A stretch of 64,000 nucleotides of DNA from Mycogone perniciosa (GCA_025331125.1 JAOALB010000176.1:1-64000); one strand, 5' to 3'; counted from the first letter of the stretch, positions 10,088 to 21,478 are shown. The notes: generated by a model from the letters alone, not told the origin. Numbers and translations are program-made.

Positions 10088-13000
10088 CTACAGTCCAGCC
10101 GGCTGGTAATAGTCTCTGAACCGATCTGTATCCTCCCATCGCACATTATATACCACGTTCCAGCACACAAGCAACAGCATCGGGAACTTGTACGTCCAGA
10201 AAGCGAGGTAACCGTCCGGCAGCGACCCCAATATGTTCTTCAAGTTATCCGGCATATCCTCGTAATGATTCCGTTTATTGCGGAGGGCCCGCAATAGGTC
10301 GAGAAGCTTCGAACCGGTATACTTGCGTTGCTTACCCAACGAGTCGACGAATAGAGGATGTAGTTGCCGGAGGAAGTCACCCTTAGTCACACCTACGGCA
10401 TGGCTCTCAAGCTCGGCCAAAGCAGGTGAAGGAGGGTCTCTTGACTCCTTTTCAAAGTGATCAGATACATCGCACAAGAATGCCAGTCTCTTCTTGGCAG
10501 ACCAGAAGAAAGGGTGAGACATGACATCCCTGGCATGTGGTCGCTTCCTAGGGTCGGCCTCGAGCATTGATGCGATGAGGTCCTTTGCCTCGTAGGCATA
10601 GGGGCCCAAGGATTCAAGAAGGCTAAGGTTGTACGTGCCTTTTCGGATATTGACTTCGCGCATGTATCTGTCGCCACAGTCGAAAGGATGTGAGCCGTTA
10701 GTCAGCACGTAAAAGAAGACCAGTCCGAGGGAGAAGATGTCGATAGCACGCGTGGCGCGACGGCCGTTGGCGAGCGTACTGTCGCCAACTAGAATTGACC
10801 CTGAACCGCTATGTGTACTTGCATCCATCATAGCCATAGCGGTATCACGCCCATCATCATCCAGTAGCAACTCAGGCGCACGCCACCCAGATGTGCCCGC
10901 TGCCCTACCCGTCGTTGCTCCAAAGGATGACTGGCCTCCTTCTAGCTTTTTGCAGAGACCAAAGTCAGACACCAAGAGTCGTGGTTTCCCATTCTTGTCC
11001 AGGTTGACCAGGATATTCTGAGGCTTCAGATCTCGGTGAACGATGCGAAGAGAGTGAAGGTGGCTAATGCCGTTGGTGATTTGATACAAAACTCCTGGTA
11101 AATCGACTTGTCCAGCGTCCGCCAACTGGCGGAAGAATTGCGGTCTCTCTACCACATCAGCCAGTGAGGCTGCACATCGTTCTAGGGCAATGTATAAAAA
11201 GTCACCTCGCTGCACTTGCGCATAATATCGGATGACTGAGGCATAGGGCGTTAGCATAAAATATGTTTGCGGGCGTGAAGAACATGTAGACAAGCACTCA
11301 CCGTTTGGATGATCGTCGCTCTCCCGTAAAAGTCTGGTTTCCCGTGTAGCGATGTCGTAAAACTGTATCGTCATTCTCTTGATGGCGCAATCTCGGTTGT
11401 CAAACTTTCCGGCGAAAACTACTGTACCGTTGCTGCCCATCCCTAGCTCCACCTCTGTGTTTACCTCAAGGTTGTCCATGATGATGATGGGACCTGTGAC
11501 AGCCTGCATGTCATTTTGAATTGTAATGATGTCAGGCTCCAAGCCAGGTCTATCTCCGAGCTTCTTAGCATTGTTGACAGCCTCTTCCACTGTGGTGCGT
11601 TGTGGATCATCCTCATGGGACTGAGACCCTTCGCGTGCGCGGGCTTTCCTGTGCTTAACACCGCCTCGGCGGCCACGATGTGCCTTTTTCTTTTTCTCCG
11701 GTGCCCCATTATTGGACGCCTCATTATTTAGCCCTTGAGGCTGATCTTTCTGGGACTCATCTGAATGATTAGGGTTGGTCTCTTTGCTTGCTTTGTCCTT
11801 CACGTCAACAGCCTTGGAAGACGAGGCCAGCTTAGTCTCAGTACTGACGTCCGGTTCCTCAACGGTTTGCCGTGATGGCTTATGTTCGCCAGTAAGGGAT
11901 GCGAATGGTTCCAACTCGGCAGTGCCAACTCTACTGTCTGTTTCATCTGTGTTTTCGATGGCATCCGAATCTAGAGAGAACAAAGTATATAGATCTTTGA
12001 GAGTTCCCTTGGTTCTAAAACGATGGTATGACCGTCGAAGCTTCTTTTCGTTGTAGATCAAGGTGCAGACGAAAAGAATGATCAGGATGGGGTTGCTAAC
12101 GAATTCGATAACGCTGTTAGCAGCACTTTGTGGAAGTGCCTTGACTTTGGCAATGATGGTTGGCTCATCCGACTCTGCATTCGTGACCACGGGCAGGTTG
12201 GATTCATATCCTGGATCCTCGTGGGGATCGTCAATTATGCTAGAGGGCAGAGAGGGCGGTTGGTACGGGTTGTTGCGCGGACTGTCCAAATAATGTGTGC
12301 CAACCAACGCCCTGGAAAGCTTCGCCTGGTTGATGGTATCCCAAGCCGGCGGCATGTCCCACCAATCAGGCCGAGAAATCTGGGCCAGCGGGGCGTCGAT
12401 GATGAGTGGGTACGCACGGGCAGACAGTGCGTACCAACTGCCTGACTCGGTCTGATTGAGGAAAATGCGGTTTCGCAGACGTGCCATGCCCTCGTCTTGG
12501 ACCGGCATTGTGGGCTGGGGAAGGACAATGAGGTCTGGATTGCTCCCCAAAGGCGCATCCCAAGGACGACAGACGTCAAAGACCCGGGCCACTGGGGCCG
12601 GGAATTTATGGCTGAAGAGGGGTGCCGCATTGCCCCGCGAGTGGTCGAACGCGTAGACCTTGCCGTCGTGTTGGCTTGCGATGTAGCGGCTATCGAGCGA
12701 GGCATGATATTGTTGATACAGGTCGTTGTCAAAGTTGTTTGGGCCCCACTCGGAATATTTGAGGGTTGCAATGGGTTTGCCATCTCGTCGCTGGATGCCG
12801 ACACGATATTCGGTCCTTCCCAGGGTAACTGTACCCATGGAACTGCATTCTTCACTCTCTTTGTCGTACCAAGTGTTGGGACGAAGGCAGCTTTCTGCCT
12901 CATTCACGTGGGAACCGCTTGATCCGAACCACTTAAGGACGCGGCCCGTGGCTGCATCAAGAGTGACCATGGTCGTTTTCTTGTCACCGGTGTAGACAAC

Positions 13001-13858
13001 AGGCAGTTCGCCACCTGCGTAGGGAGAAAGCTCCTCGACAAGACGCTTCATGGTGAAGCCGGTGCGGACAAGGCCTGTGCCTGAATCAGGCACCCAAACA
13101 TAGAGCAGGCCATCACGATTGGGCTCAACAGCCCAGATATAATGGTCAACGGGATTGTAATCGTCGTCAAGAACAGAGTTGTTGGTGCGATGATGGTGGG
13201 TCTCGACCATTGGCTGGTCGACTTCCAGGTGCCAGCGTTGCCGACCCGTCTTGCGGTCGCTGGCATAGAGGTCTCCGTCGACGGTCGCCAGAAGAACAAA
13301 GTCTTCAACTTTCCAGTCCTCCAGACTCCGCGCAATCTGCGGCGATGACAGCCCAGAAGCATTGCTGCTGGACCGAGGATGTCGTGGGGGATGTGGTGCT
13401 CGAACGGACTGAGCCGGAGCCAAAGTCGCGAGGGCGCTCGCATCGTTTGGAATTTTGAGGTGGTTTGGTTTATCGGAATCGCGGTTTCGGAGATGGTGTC
13501 GATTGTGCGGCTGATGGCCGTTGGCGATTCGAGTAACTCGCTGCTGCTGCTGCTGTTGTTGTTGATGATGCTTCTTGTTGAGGGCTTCAAGAGCTTCCTC
13601 GGCCTGGTCATCAGCGGCAGCCCAGTGCTGCTGGAGGGGGGCACCATCGAGACCACCCCGCCGGGCATGCAGGCGGACCTGTTGTGGATCAGGGTGGACA
13701 GAGGCCGGCTGTGGTGGTAGGGGTCGGTTTTGTTGCTGCTGATGCTGCTGCTGAGCGTCGGCGAGCTGGAGCCAGGGGAGTAAAATGCAAGCAAAGGCAA
13801 GGAGAAGCTTCTGTTGTTGAGAGGACCATCGTCCTCGGCCGGGAGGTTGTCGCAGCAT
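10088..13858 (-). CDS. ireA: IRE1 unfolded-protein-response kinase/endoribonuclease
   Basis: Two exons on the minus strand, 13858-11302 and 11235-10088, give 1234 residues. A hydrophobic signal peptide lies at residues 18-35, followed by a polyQ-rich lumenal segment, a lumenal stress-sensing beta-propeller-like region with repeated GR..W strands, and a transmembrane helix at about 583-602 (NPILIILFVCTLIY). After a charged linker come the kinase (LGMGSNGTVV loop, CAIKRM lysine, HRDLKPQN, DFG) and the C-terminal KEN ribonuclease with NKRNHYEDM. In fungi IRE1 senses unfolded ER proteins and splices the hacA/HAC1 mRNA without the spliceosome. The 66 bp intron (11236-11301) has GTGAGT, GCTAAC and CAG signals; removing it restores the conserved HPNVIRYYAQ. 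It contains no stop and keeps frame, so the sequence also reads as one continuous 1256-codon frame. Confidence 0.95.
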   Translation of the reverse strand: MLRQPPGRGRWSSQQQKLLLAFACILLPWLQLADAQQQHQQQQNRPLPPQPASVHPDPQQVRLHARRGGLDGAPLQQHWAAADDQAEEALEALNKKHHQQQQQQQQRVTRIANGHQPHNRHHLRNRDSDKPNHLKIPNDASALATLAPAQSVRAPHPPRHPRSSSNASGLSSPQIARSLEDWKVEDFVLLATVDGDLYASDRKTGRQRWHLEVDQPMVETHHHRTNNSVLDDDYNPVDHYIWAVEPNRDGLLYVWVPDSGTGLVRTGFTMKRLVEELSPYAGGELPVVYTGDKKTTMVTLDAATGRVLKWFGSSGSHVNEAESCLRPNTWYDKESEECSSMGTVTLGRTEYRVGIQRRDGKPIATLKYSEWGPNNFDNDLYQQYHASLDSRYIASQHDGKVYAFDHSRGNAAPLFSHKFPAPVARVFDVCRPWDAPLGSNPDLIVLPQPTMPVQDEGMARLRNRIFLNQTESGSWYALSARAYPLIIDAPLAQISRPDWWDMPPAWDTINQAKLSRALVGTHYLDSPRNNPYQPPSLPSSIIDDPHEDPGYESNLPVVTNAESDEPTIIAKVKALPQSAANSVIEFVSNPILIILFVCTLIYNEKKLRRSYHRFRTKGTLKDLYTLFSLDSDAIENTDETDSRVGTAELEPFASLTGEHKPSRQTVEEPDVSTETKLASSSKAVDVKDKASKETNPNHSDESQKDQPQGLNNEASNNGAPEKKKKAHRGRRGGVKHRKARAREGSQSHEDDPQRTTVEEAVNNAKKLGDRPGLEPDIITIQNDMQAVTGPIIIMDNLEVNTEVELGMGSNGTVVFAGKFDNRDCAIKRMTIQFYDIATRETRLLRESDDHPNGECLSTCSSRPQTYFMLTPYASVIRYYAQVQRGDFLYIALERCAASLADVVERPQFFRQLADAGQVDLPGVLYQITNGISHLHSLRIVHRDLKPQNILVNLDKNGKPRLLVSDFGLCKKLEGGQSSFGATTGRAAGTSGWRAPELLLDDDGRDTAMAMMDASTHSGSGSILVGDSTLANGRRATRAIDIFSLGLVFFYVLTNGSHPFDCGDRYMREVNIRKGTYNLSLLESLGPYAYEAKDLIASMLEADPRKRPHARDVMSHPFFWSAKKRLAFLCDVSDHFEKESRDPPSPALAELESHAVGVTKGDFLRQLHPLFVDSLGKQRKYTGSKLLDLLRALRNKRNHYEDMPDNLKNILGSLPDGYLAFWTYKFPMLLLVCWNVVYNVRWEDTDRFRDYYQPAGL

Positions 13859-14935
13859 GTTGGGACGAAATCGACGTGACGGAACGATTACATGGGGGCG
13901 AAGGCAGTGACACTATCAGAACCGAGGCAGAGGCTGTCGCAGCGAGGGATCAGCCATCCCAAGCTGGCTGGGAGAGAAGAGGTCGCGATGGTTCCACGAG
14001 AGAGAGGGGAACCGAAACGGGTGCGGTTGAGGGCGTTGAGTGGCTGGCTATCTGCCGTTTCTTCTAATGAAACCTAATCGAAACGCGGAGAGAGAGTATA
14101 ATATAATGAATATAATGAGCACAAACCCCCCAAAGGATAGAGTCCAACAGATAGATATAAACGCTTTTGATGGGGATGATGTAAAACTGATGGATGGAAA
14201 ATGCTCGCTTGTTGGGGTTTACTGTGATAATGGTTGGCTGAAGTGGTTTGGGGTTGTGCGCACACGAAGGAAGGGAAGGGAGGGAGCAGAGAGAATGAGT
14301 GGCTCGCGTCAAGGGATGGCTAACGCTATAAGAGACGCTACAAGGCGCTACCTCGTCGTTTTTTCTCGCATCATCTTAACACACGAAGGGGGCACGTACC
14401 ACGTACCACTTCGTATTTCTAAAGTACACCTCCTCCCTGCCTCTCCCTCCATTCCAGTCTCATCATTCTCAATCCTGCTTATAAGAATAAGCACGCAATA
14501 CGGAGTACACGCATATGGAACGGTCACTCACTTGGCGTCTACTCGTACTCGCACTCCGAACTCCGTACTCCACCTCCTCCGTATCTACGAGTAGGTACGA
14601 AGTGCTCCGTATTACTCGTAGATATCTATTACGGAACACTCCGTATTAATTAGCTGGGCGTACTCCGTACTTCGTGCTCCGTACCAGTACGCCATTCATT
14701 GGTTTCAGGGCTAGCAAGGGTCCAGAATCGCACACACGCAAACTCTCAGACTGTCTCGTCATTCACACATACGACATGTTTCGTACAGAGTACTTCGCAA
14801 GGAGTAGATAGACTGTTGGAAAAAGAGACAAAAATCTCTCTCGAAACTTCATTATTGAGCCATTGTCCGTAACCCGGTTTTCTACCCATACACAAGCAAT
14901 TCACTCCCCCCGGATGCCAGACAAAAAGAGACCTT
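13859..14935. promoter_or_regulatory. Upstream region of ireA with dense palindrome cluster
   Basis: About 1.1 kb between the ireA start codon and the 3' end of the eIF3b gene. It should contain the ireA promoter and leader. Positions 14503-14690 hold six or more copies of TACTCCGTA/TACGGAGTA and related TACGAAGTA forms. No specific stress element could be assigned. Confidence 0.55.
14503..14690. repeat. Cluster of dispersed TACGGAGTA-type quasi-palindromes
   Basis: Within 190 bp there are ATACGGAGTAC, ACTCCGTACTCC, CTCCGTATC, TACGAAGTGCTCCGTATTAC, ACTCCGTATT and TACTCCGTACTTCGTGCTCC elements. They share TAC/GTA arms around a GGA, GAA, TCC or TTC centre. This is the densest cluster in the window. 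Confidence 0.75.
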
Positions 14936-17319
14936 CTAACCAAGCACCTCCTCGCTCTCCTCCAACACATCCTCCACGATTTCTTCTATAACCCGATCCG
15001 TTTCGGTGCTGTCTGCAGATCCCTCCATTTCCTTTGTCTTCGCCTCCAGCAGCGCCGTGTGTGGGTCGGCGGGAAGACCCAAAGCCTCCCGGTCCGCCTC
15101 GGCCTCGGCCTCGACATCCGCGCGCCAAGCATGCCATTCTTCAAGCATGCGACGACGGGCCTCAACCACGGCCAAATCGGCTGACGCGCCACGGTCCGCA
15201 TCTTCCTGCTCGAATACCCGGCTGTACTCTCGGAGGTTCTTGCGAATCTGCTTCTGCTCATCCTTGTTCAGCAGTGTTGGTGGTCGCGGTCGCCACTGGA
15301 ACTGCTTGAACTTCTCAACGGGCTCCTCCCGCAGAGTCTCTCCCTTGAAGTCGTAAATGTGATATCCATTTTCCATCTGACCACCACTCGTTAGCAAATG
15401 ACACACCTTTTCGTTTTCAAATAATTGGGCACGCTGAACCCGCTGAAACTTACCGAGTGTTTCCACGCCGACGCCCACGTCGCAACAAACCGACCTGATG
15501 GGTCCCACTCCACATCCGTAACACCGTAGTGATCCGCAGTGTTCATCAACTGGAGGTTGGCAGTCAGATCCTTGTCCGACTCGGGCTTCTCTCCTTCGAA
15601 ATCAACGTCGTAAAAGTCAAGGTCGGAGCTTTGCTGGTTGGCGATTGTGGCGATGACGACAAATCGTCCCTTAGGCGACCAGTAAATGGCATTGCTGTTC
15701 TTCTTGTCGAGTGTGCGAAGCAACTTGAAGTTGCCAGCAAAAGGACCCTTGTTCTTCTCAGGGCAGAAGAACGCAACCGACGTCTTGGGAGGGACAGCAG
15801 TGGGGCCAACCGGCTCGGTAGTCGTGATGATGGCGAAGCGATCGCCCTTGGGCTCCCACGCAAAATTGATGACCGTATCCTTGATTGTGTCAACCACCTC
15901 GACAGGGACTCCCTTCTCCTTGATGCGGAAAATCTCCAATGTTGTGGCCTGAGATTTCTTCGACTTGGAGTGTCGGTCAACCTTGACGCACAGATACGCC
16001 GCGTCTGACTGCCAGTGGAGCTTTGCGTCGCTCACACTGAACAGGTTGAGGGTTCGGACAATCTGCTTGGACGGGATGCTCATTAAGCCGACCTTGGCGG
16101 GGTTGCTGCCAATCTCAGGCGTCCAGAAACAGAAGAGCTGCTCATACGTCTTGACGCCCTCACGCTGTGGTGTTGAAGGAGCCCAGTCAAAGTCCACAAC
16201 ACCATCAATCTTGATGCTAGTCTTATCAAGGAGGTTCATGCGGGGTAGCTCGTAGACGGAGATGGAAGCACCAGGTGTCAATCGAGCAACGTACTTATCG
16301 TCAGAAGACCACTTGAAGGCGGGCCATTGAACCTTTGGTGGGGGCTTGCCCTCCTCGCCCTTGGGTGCATCCAGATTGGCAAACGAACGGAGGGGAGCAC
16401 CAGTAGCGATGTCCCAGATGACGTAGTTTTTGCCGTCATCGTCAATAGACAATGCTGGGTGGCCTGACTCGGGTATCGAGATTGGTCTGTTAGACCAGGT
16501 GACAATATATTTCTCGTTAGGCGAGAAGGCAACCAGGTTGACGAATGGATGAGCGAATCTGGCATATCGTGACCAGGATTGTCCGCCCCATAGCTGGATT
16601 CCCTGCTGGTGAATCGACGTCAGGTACGTGCCTTGTGGCGACCATTGCAGGAAGGCTTCGGTCCAGTGTTGACGATCGACGACGTTTTCGGGCTGATCTT
16701 TCTCGTTGTTCCAGAAGACACCGACGTTGTCACCACGATACATGACGAACTGGTCCCGACCACGTCCTGCGGGGTCCTTAAGCCACCATCTCAGATGCTC
16801 CTTCTCGACAAACTCATCGATCTTGGGAGGCTGGTATTTCTCGTCAACTCTCCCTTCTCTGCCGTAGCGCTCGATGTCGTTCATCTTGTTGACGCGGAGT
16901 GTGTGCTTCTTGTCCAGGGGAACCATGTCGAGTTGGCGGGTCGCGGCGGCAGCCTCGCCAGGCGAAGAGTATTCAACAAAGGCAAAGCTATGCCCGAGTT
17001 AACAGCCGCATCCTTACGGAAGGGGGGGAGCGACAGATCAAACTTACCGTTGTGACTTTCCATCTTCACCCATGGGCATGTATATCAAATCCTCCCTAGT
17101 CTTTCCCACAGTATTCAGCTTCTTGAGCAGAAACTTGACCAGCTTTGGCTTCTGCTCCTCAGTGACCTCGGGGAGGCCGTCGATGACCACGAATGTGTCA
17201 TAGCCCTGCTCCAACTGCACCTCGAACTTCTCTCGCAAGTCGGAAATATCAATCTCATCCTCGTTGAACTCATCATCGTCGAGGTCGGCCTCGCGCAAGT
17301 GGTCGAATGAGGGCGCCAT
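14936..17319 (-). CDS. prt1: Eukaryotic translation initiation factor 3 subunit B
   Basis: Three exons on the minus strand, 17319-17048, 16987-15454 and 15376-14936, give about 748 residues. The acidic N-terminus ([19 protein letters not shown]) leads into an RRM whose RNP1-like part (RFAFVEYSS) is created by the first splice. A long beta-propeller/eIF2A-like domain follows, with [20 protein letters not shown] and [12 protein letters not shown] blades. The C-terminus is helical, with the WRPRPPTLL segment and an acidic tail. eIF3b is a scaffold of the eIF3 complex on the 40S subunit. Introns of 60 and 77 bp have GTAAGT donors, and the second has a TGCTAAC branch site. Length and order are normal for the family. 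The start follows the conserved [12 protein letters not shown]. Confidence 0.95.
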
Positions 17320-17847
17320 GTTGTCTGTGAGGATGTGTGTAAAATCAATCGATAGGAGGGGTGCCGAAATCTGCCCCGCTTCGGCGCGGCGAGGAAATCG
17401 AAGGGCTCAGTAGGCCGGGATTCAAATCGCCAAAGAAACAGCGAAAAGAGGATTCTGCGTGGAGATCGACGAGTGGCCGGGGAGCGGATTTTATGCGGCG
17501 CGCGATGCGAGATGCTGACGCTGAAGCATAAAACAGCGGCGTTGGCCTTTTCCACACAAACTTCGATGCTCGCGGTAACGTAAATTTAACATCAAAGTTT
17601 CCACAAAGTGTGTGCGGCGGAGAAGTGATGTTCCTTGGCCGTGAATTTTCCAGGCGGAGGGGCAAGTCACGTGGCAGCTATCTTCCTGGTGGGGGGTTCG
17701 AGGCGGGAGGCTTTGGAGTTGGGAGAGCTCCAATGGCCAGGCAAAAAAATAGGCACCGTCAAGTTGCTCCTGAAAGACTACAAGCGGCCAAATCGTGTAA
17801 TTCTTTCGTCCCCTCGAATCTGCTGCCACGTTACAAATAAGCCCATC
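17320..17847. promoter_or_regulatory. Divergent promoter between eIF3b and CCT-beta genes
   Basis: 528 bp separate two divergently transcribed housekeeping genes. Such a head-to-head arrangement suggests a shared promoter region. It includes GC-rich stretches near 17360-17410. Short open frames in it appear to be chance. Confidence 0.6.
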
Positions 17848-19622
17848 ATGGTAAGTGTTGGTTGGTGCTGATCAGATCTATTCTCTGGAAGGCTAACATG
17901 TCTGCTCCCCCGCCTTCAGTCTTTCCTACCCACCCAGATCTTCGAGGAGGGCACCACGGAGGAGAAAGGCGAGAATGCGCGTCTGGCAGCCTTTGTTGGA
18001 GCCATCGCCGTTGGTGATTTGGTGAAGAGCACCCTGGGCCCCAAGGGCATGGACAAGATTCTCCAGTCTGCGTATGTTCTTGACCCCCTTCCGTGCCTCT
18101 GAGGTACCTCCCCTGACATGGCGGCGGTATAGGTCCACCGGTGAGATCATGGTTACAAACGACGGTGCTACAATCCTCAAGTCCATCGCCCTCGACAACG
18201 CCGCGGCAAAGGTTCTCGTCAACATCTCGAAGGTACAAGACGACGAAGTCGGTGACGGTACAACATCGGTGGCCGTGCTTGCCGCCGAGCTGCTTAGGGA
18301 AGCCGAGAAGCTCGTTGACAAGAAGATCCACCCCCAGACCATCATCGAAGGTTACCGGATAGCTAGCCAGGCAGCCCTGAAAGCTCTGGAGGAGTCCGCC
18401 GTCGATCACAGCAAAAGCCCGGAGGCTTTCCGCAAGGACTTGGTCGCCATCGCCCGCACGACGCTCAGCTCCAAGATCCTCGCCCAAGACCGGGATCACT
18501 TCGCCCAGCTAGCTTGCGATGCTGTCCTTCGGTTAAAAAAGTCTTCCGACCTTAGCCACATCCAGATCATCAAGAAGGCTGGAGGCAAGCTTAGTGATTC
18601 TTATCTCGATGAGGGGTTCATCCTGGACAAGAAGATTGGTGTCAACCAACCCAAGCGATTGGAGAAGGCCAAGATCTTGGTGGCAAACACATCAATGGAT
18701 ACAGACAAGGTGAAGATCTTTGGAGCACGCGTCAAGGTGGGCTCAACTGGAAAGTTGGCGGAGCTAGAAAAGGCCGAGAAGGATAAGATGAAGGCCAAGG
18801 TGGATAAGATCAAGGCTCACGGCATTAACTGCTTCATCAATCGTCAGCTCATTTACAACTGGCCCGAGCAACTGTTCACTGACGCCGGAATCATGTCTAT
18901 CGAACACGCTGACTTCGACGGCATCGAGCGATTGGCACTGGTTACTGGTGGTGAGATTGCCTCCACATTTGACCACCCAGACCAGATCAAACTCGGACAC
19001 TGTGATTTGATTGAGGAAGTCATCATCGGCGAAGATACCTTGATCAAGTTTTCCGGTGTGTCCGCTGGTGAGGCCTGCACAATCGTGCTACGGGGAGCGA
19101 CCGAGCAACTGCTTGACGAGGCCGAGCGGAGTCTACACGATGCACTGGCCGTGCTGTCGCAGACTGTCATTGAGCCCAGGACAACCCTTGGTGGTGGATG
19201 TGCGGAGATGGTCATGGCCAAGGCCGTGGAGGGCGCGGCGACTCGAATCGAGGGAAAACGGCAGATGGCCGTGTCCAGCTTCGCAGTTGCCCTACGACAG
19301 CTTCCTACTATTCTTGCCGACAACGCTGGATTGGACTCTGGCGACCTCGTTGCCCGTTTGAGGAAGGCGATTTACGATGGTCTGACCACCTATGGACTTG
19401 ACCTGATGTCACCAGGTGGAGGCATCGCTGACATGCGAGATCTCGGTGTTATCGAGAGCTACAAGCTGAAGAAGGCAGTTGTGTCATCTGCCAGCGAGGC
19501 TGCAGAGGTATGGAATCATCTATTACCCAATCGTATGAAGCACATGACTAACAATGACGCAGCTCCTGCTTAGAGTCGACGATATCATCCGTGCAGCACC
19601 ACGGAGGCGAGAGCGCATGTGA
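17848..19622 (+). CDS. cct2: T-complex protein 1 subunit beta (CCT2)
   Basis: Four coding exons: 17848-17850, 17920-18071, 18133-19507 and 19563-19622, 529 residues. The first coding exon is just the ATG, directly followed by a GTAAGT donor; exon 2 continues with [20 protein letters not shown]. Group II chaperonin signatures are present: [22 protein letters not shown] (spanning the second splice), [15 protein letters not shown] (ATP binding) and [10 protein letters not shown] near the C-terminal equatorial domain. The protein ends in [19 protein letters not shown], encoded mostly by the last short exon, as in other fungal Cct2. The subunit is part of the eight-subunit cytosolic TRiC/CCT ring that folds actin, tubulin and WD proteins. 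Length equals the family norm. Confidence 0.95.
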
Positions 19623-20200
19623 GATGTGAGTTGAAGAAAATAGATCTAGCGTGGCAGATATCAACCAGCCAGAGGTCATGGATTGTAATAATACCATAGA
19701 CGAGGGGGTATGAAGGGTATGAAGGAGACCAAAAGCCTGAGCACAAGCGAGATTATGTCTTCAGTTCAGGGTAGTCCGATGCCGAGATCTCGCATCTCTG
19801 TAACCTTTGTAACGTTCGAGCCACCAAATTTGTTATTCACCCTCGCCATCCCCCATGGCCACTCCGTAGGAAATATCCTTCCTACTGCATAGTTCCTTGG
19901 TGTCCCGTAAAACTTGTTGAATGTCCATAGTAATTCCATGCCAACCCTAGTTGTTAACAGCCAATTTTGCCAGGTGCCAGATTCACGACAGCTGCCAGCC
20001 ATTTTAAACTCACCTTTCCCTCACTCTGCAGACCGATTTGGATTTTTTTGACACTCTTTCCACCTCTTTATAAGGATCCTCGCTTCACTTCATCATCTAC
20101 CTACTTGTTTGAACTTTGAGCACACACATATTCACAACCTGCAACTGGCTCAAGAACACACGCAAAAGGAACGACAAAAACCAGTAAGCCGTACGACAAG
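19623..20200. other. Intergenic region with promoter of the SIM-motif protein
   Basis: Contains the 3' end of cct2 and the upstream region of the next gene. A TATA-like TTTATAAGG lies at about 20067-20075, roughly 130 bp before the next start codon. Nothing else was recognised. Confidence 0.45.
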
Positions 20201-21478
20201 ATGAACAAACGCATGCCACCACTCGACGTGGTGGAAATATCATCTGATGAGGACGATTCTGACTGCGTAATCGTCAAGGTTCTTCCCTCTCCCTCAAAGC
20301 ATCGCAACAAGATCACGGAAGGAAAACACCAGACTTCCGGCTCGACAAGACAACAAATTGGGCTTGGCAATAAAAGCCGCCAAAGGACCGATACAGGTGA
20401 TGAGGAGATACCTGGGAATTACCAGGGCAAACCCACAGTGACGATGGTACGGAACATCGATGACAACGTTGACAAGTCGCCAAATGTGAAGAAGGAGGTT
20501 GCTGCGGCATACATCAGATCGATAAAGCCTGTGATCGATGCAAAACAATCGGCGAAGATGATCCGTGATGTGAAAGTTCCCGTCGATCAGATGGCATCCT
20601 CCTCGACTGGTCAGGACGTCAAAGGCCAGCAACAAACATACCCCGTTCCCGTTCAAAACCAAACATCATCCAACCACTCTAGGGTTGACGATTCTCCCAC
20701 TCTCGAAAGCACATCGCCTAGAGCTCGCTCAAGGTCTTGCTCCACCGCCACCTTGGTTGCCTGCTCTCCAGGATATTCTCGCGGAGGCGACTCTCCAAGG
20801 GATAACCTTCGACGAGAGATTGAAGAAAAGCCTGGAATTGCAGGAGGGCTTGATGTTCAAGTGTTGAATGCAGCGGTTAGCCACACGAACGAGAACGAAG
20901 CCTCAGCCCTGAAGAGAAGACGTTATGGCGCCACAAAAGCACAAACGCAAGTTGACAGCAAGGAGCTGCAGGCACCTCTGCGCCGGCATGGCGCTCTGAC
21001 ACAAACACATCCTGCTGCTGACACAGACTCCCGATCACGGGCCGCGATCAGACTCGACAATGAGGACCGCAGTCAGGATATGAAACCAGGAGTATCCATG
21101 AATTTACTCGTGCCTCAGCGTGGCGGATCGACGCGGGAACGGGCACAGCCGCCGAACCAGCAGCCTCGACCTCAGCCTCAGATGTTGAAAAAGCCACCGG
21201 GTTGGAGCCCGAAGTTCAATTTCGAGGCATTTGCTGCCGTACCGCTGTTGTTTACTGCGAATAAGAAGCCACTTCATGTGTTGGTTGAGGAGGCCATGAA
21301 CAACGCAGAACCAACAGCTCAATCTATTCCTCAGAGCCATCCGGTTGGTCTCACACGCCAGCGTCAGTCGCGGTGTAGAAAGTCCCGGTTGACATTGTCT
21401 GAAAGAACGGCTGTGTATCGACGTGGATATAGGCCGCGGTATAATATGAGGTCCCAGACAAATGAGCCAACGAACTAG
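20201..21478 (+). CDS. Disordered protein with SUMO-interacting-like motifs
   Basis: A single exon encodes 425 residues. I do not recognise a folded domain. Near the N-terminus, DVVEISSDEDDSDCVIVKVL shows two short hydrophobic cores (VVEI and CVIVKV) flanking an acidic Ser/Asp run, the layout of SUMO-interacting motifs. The rest is rich in Ser, Pro, Arg and Gln, with many RS/SR dipeptides, and ends in a basic region (RQSRCRKSRL, YRRGYRPRYN). That composition suggests a nuclear regulatory protein. The start ATG follows a TATA-like box by about 130 bp and a CA-rich leader, and no better start lies nearby. Function is unknown; the SIM reading is inference from motif shape. Confidence 0.65.
   Translation: MNKRMPPLDVVEISSDEDDSDCVIVKVLPSPSKHRNKITEGKHQTSGSTRQQIGLGNKSRQRTDTGDEEIPGNYQGKPTVTMVRNIDDNVDKSPNVKKEVAAAYIRSIKPVIDAKQSAKMIRDVKVPVDQMASSSTGQDVKGQQQTYPVPVQNQTSSNHSRVDDSPTLESTSPRARSRSCSTATLVACSPGYSRGGDSPRDNLRREIEEKPGIAGGLDVQVLNAAVSHTNENEASALKRRRYGATKAQTQVDSKELQAPLRRHGALTQTHPAADTDSRSRAAIRLDNEDRSQDMKPGVSMNLLVPQRGGSTRERAQPPNQQPRPQPQMLKKPPGWSPKFNFEAFAAVPLLFTANKKPLHVLVEEAMNNAEPTAQSIPQSHPVGLTRQRQSRCRKSRLTLSERTAVYRRGYRPRYNMRSQTNEPTN

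Noticed and set aside
12235..13800. Minus-strand frames of 220-250 codons overlapping ireA in other frames
   Set aside because: They lie fully inside the well-supported IRE1 coding sequence and lack recognisable features.
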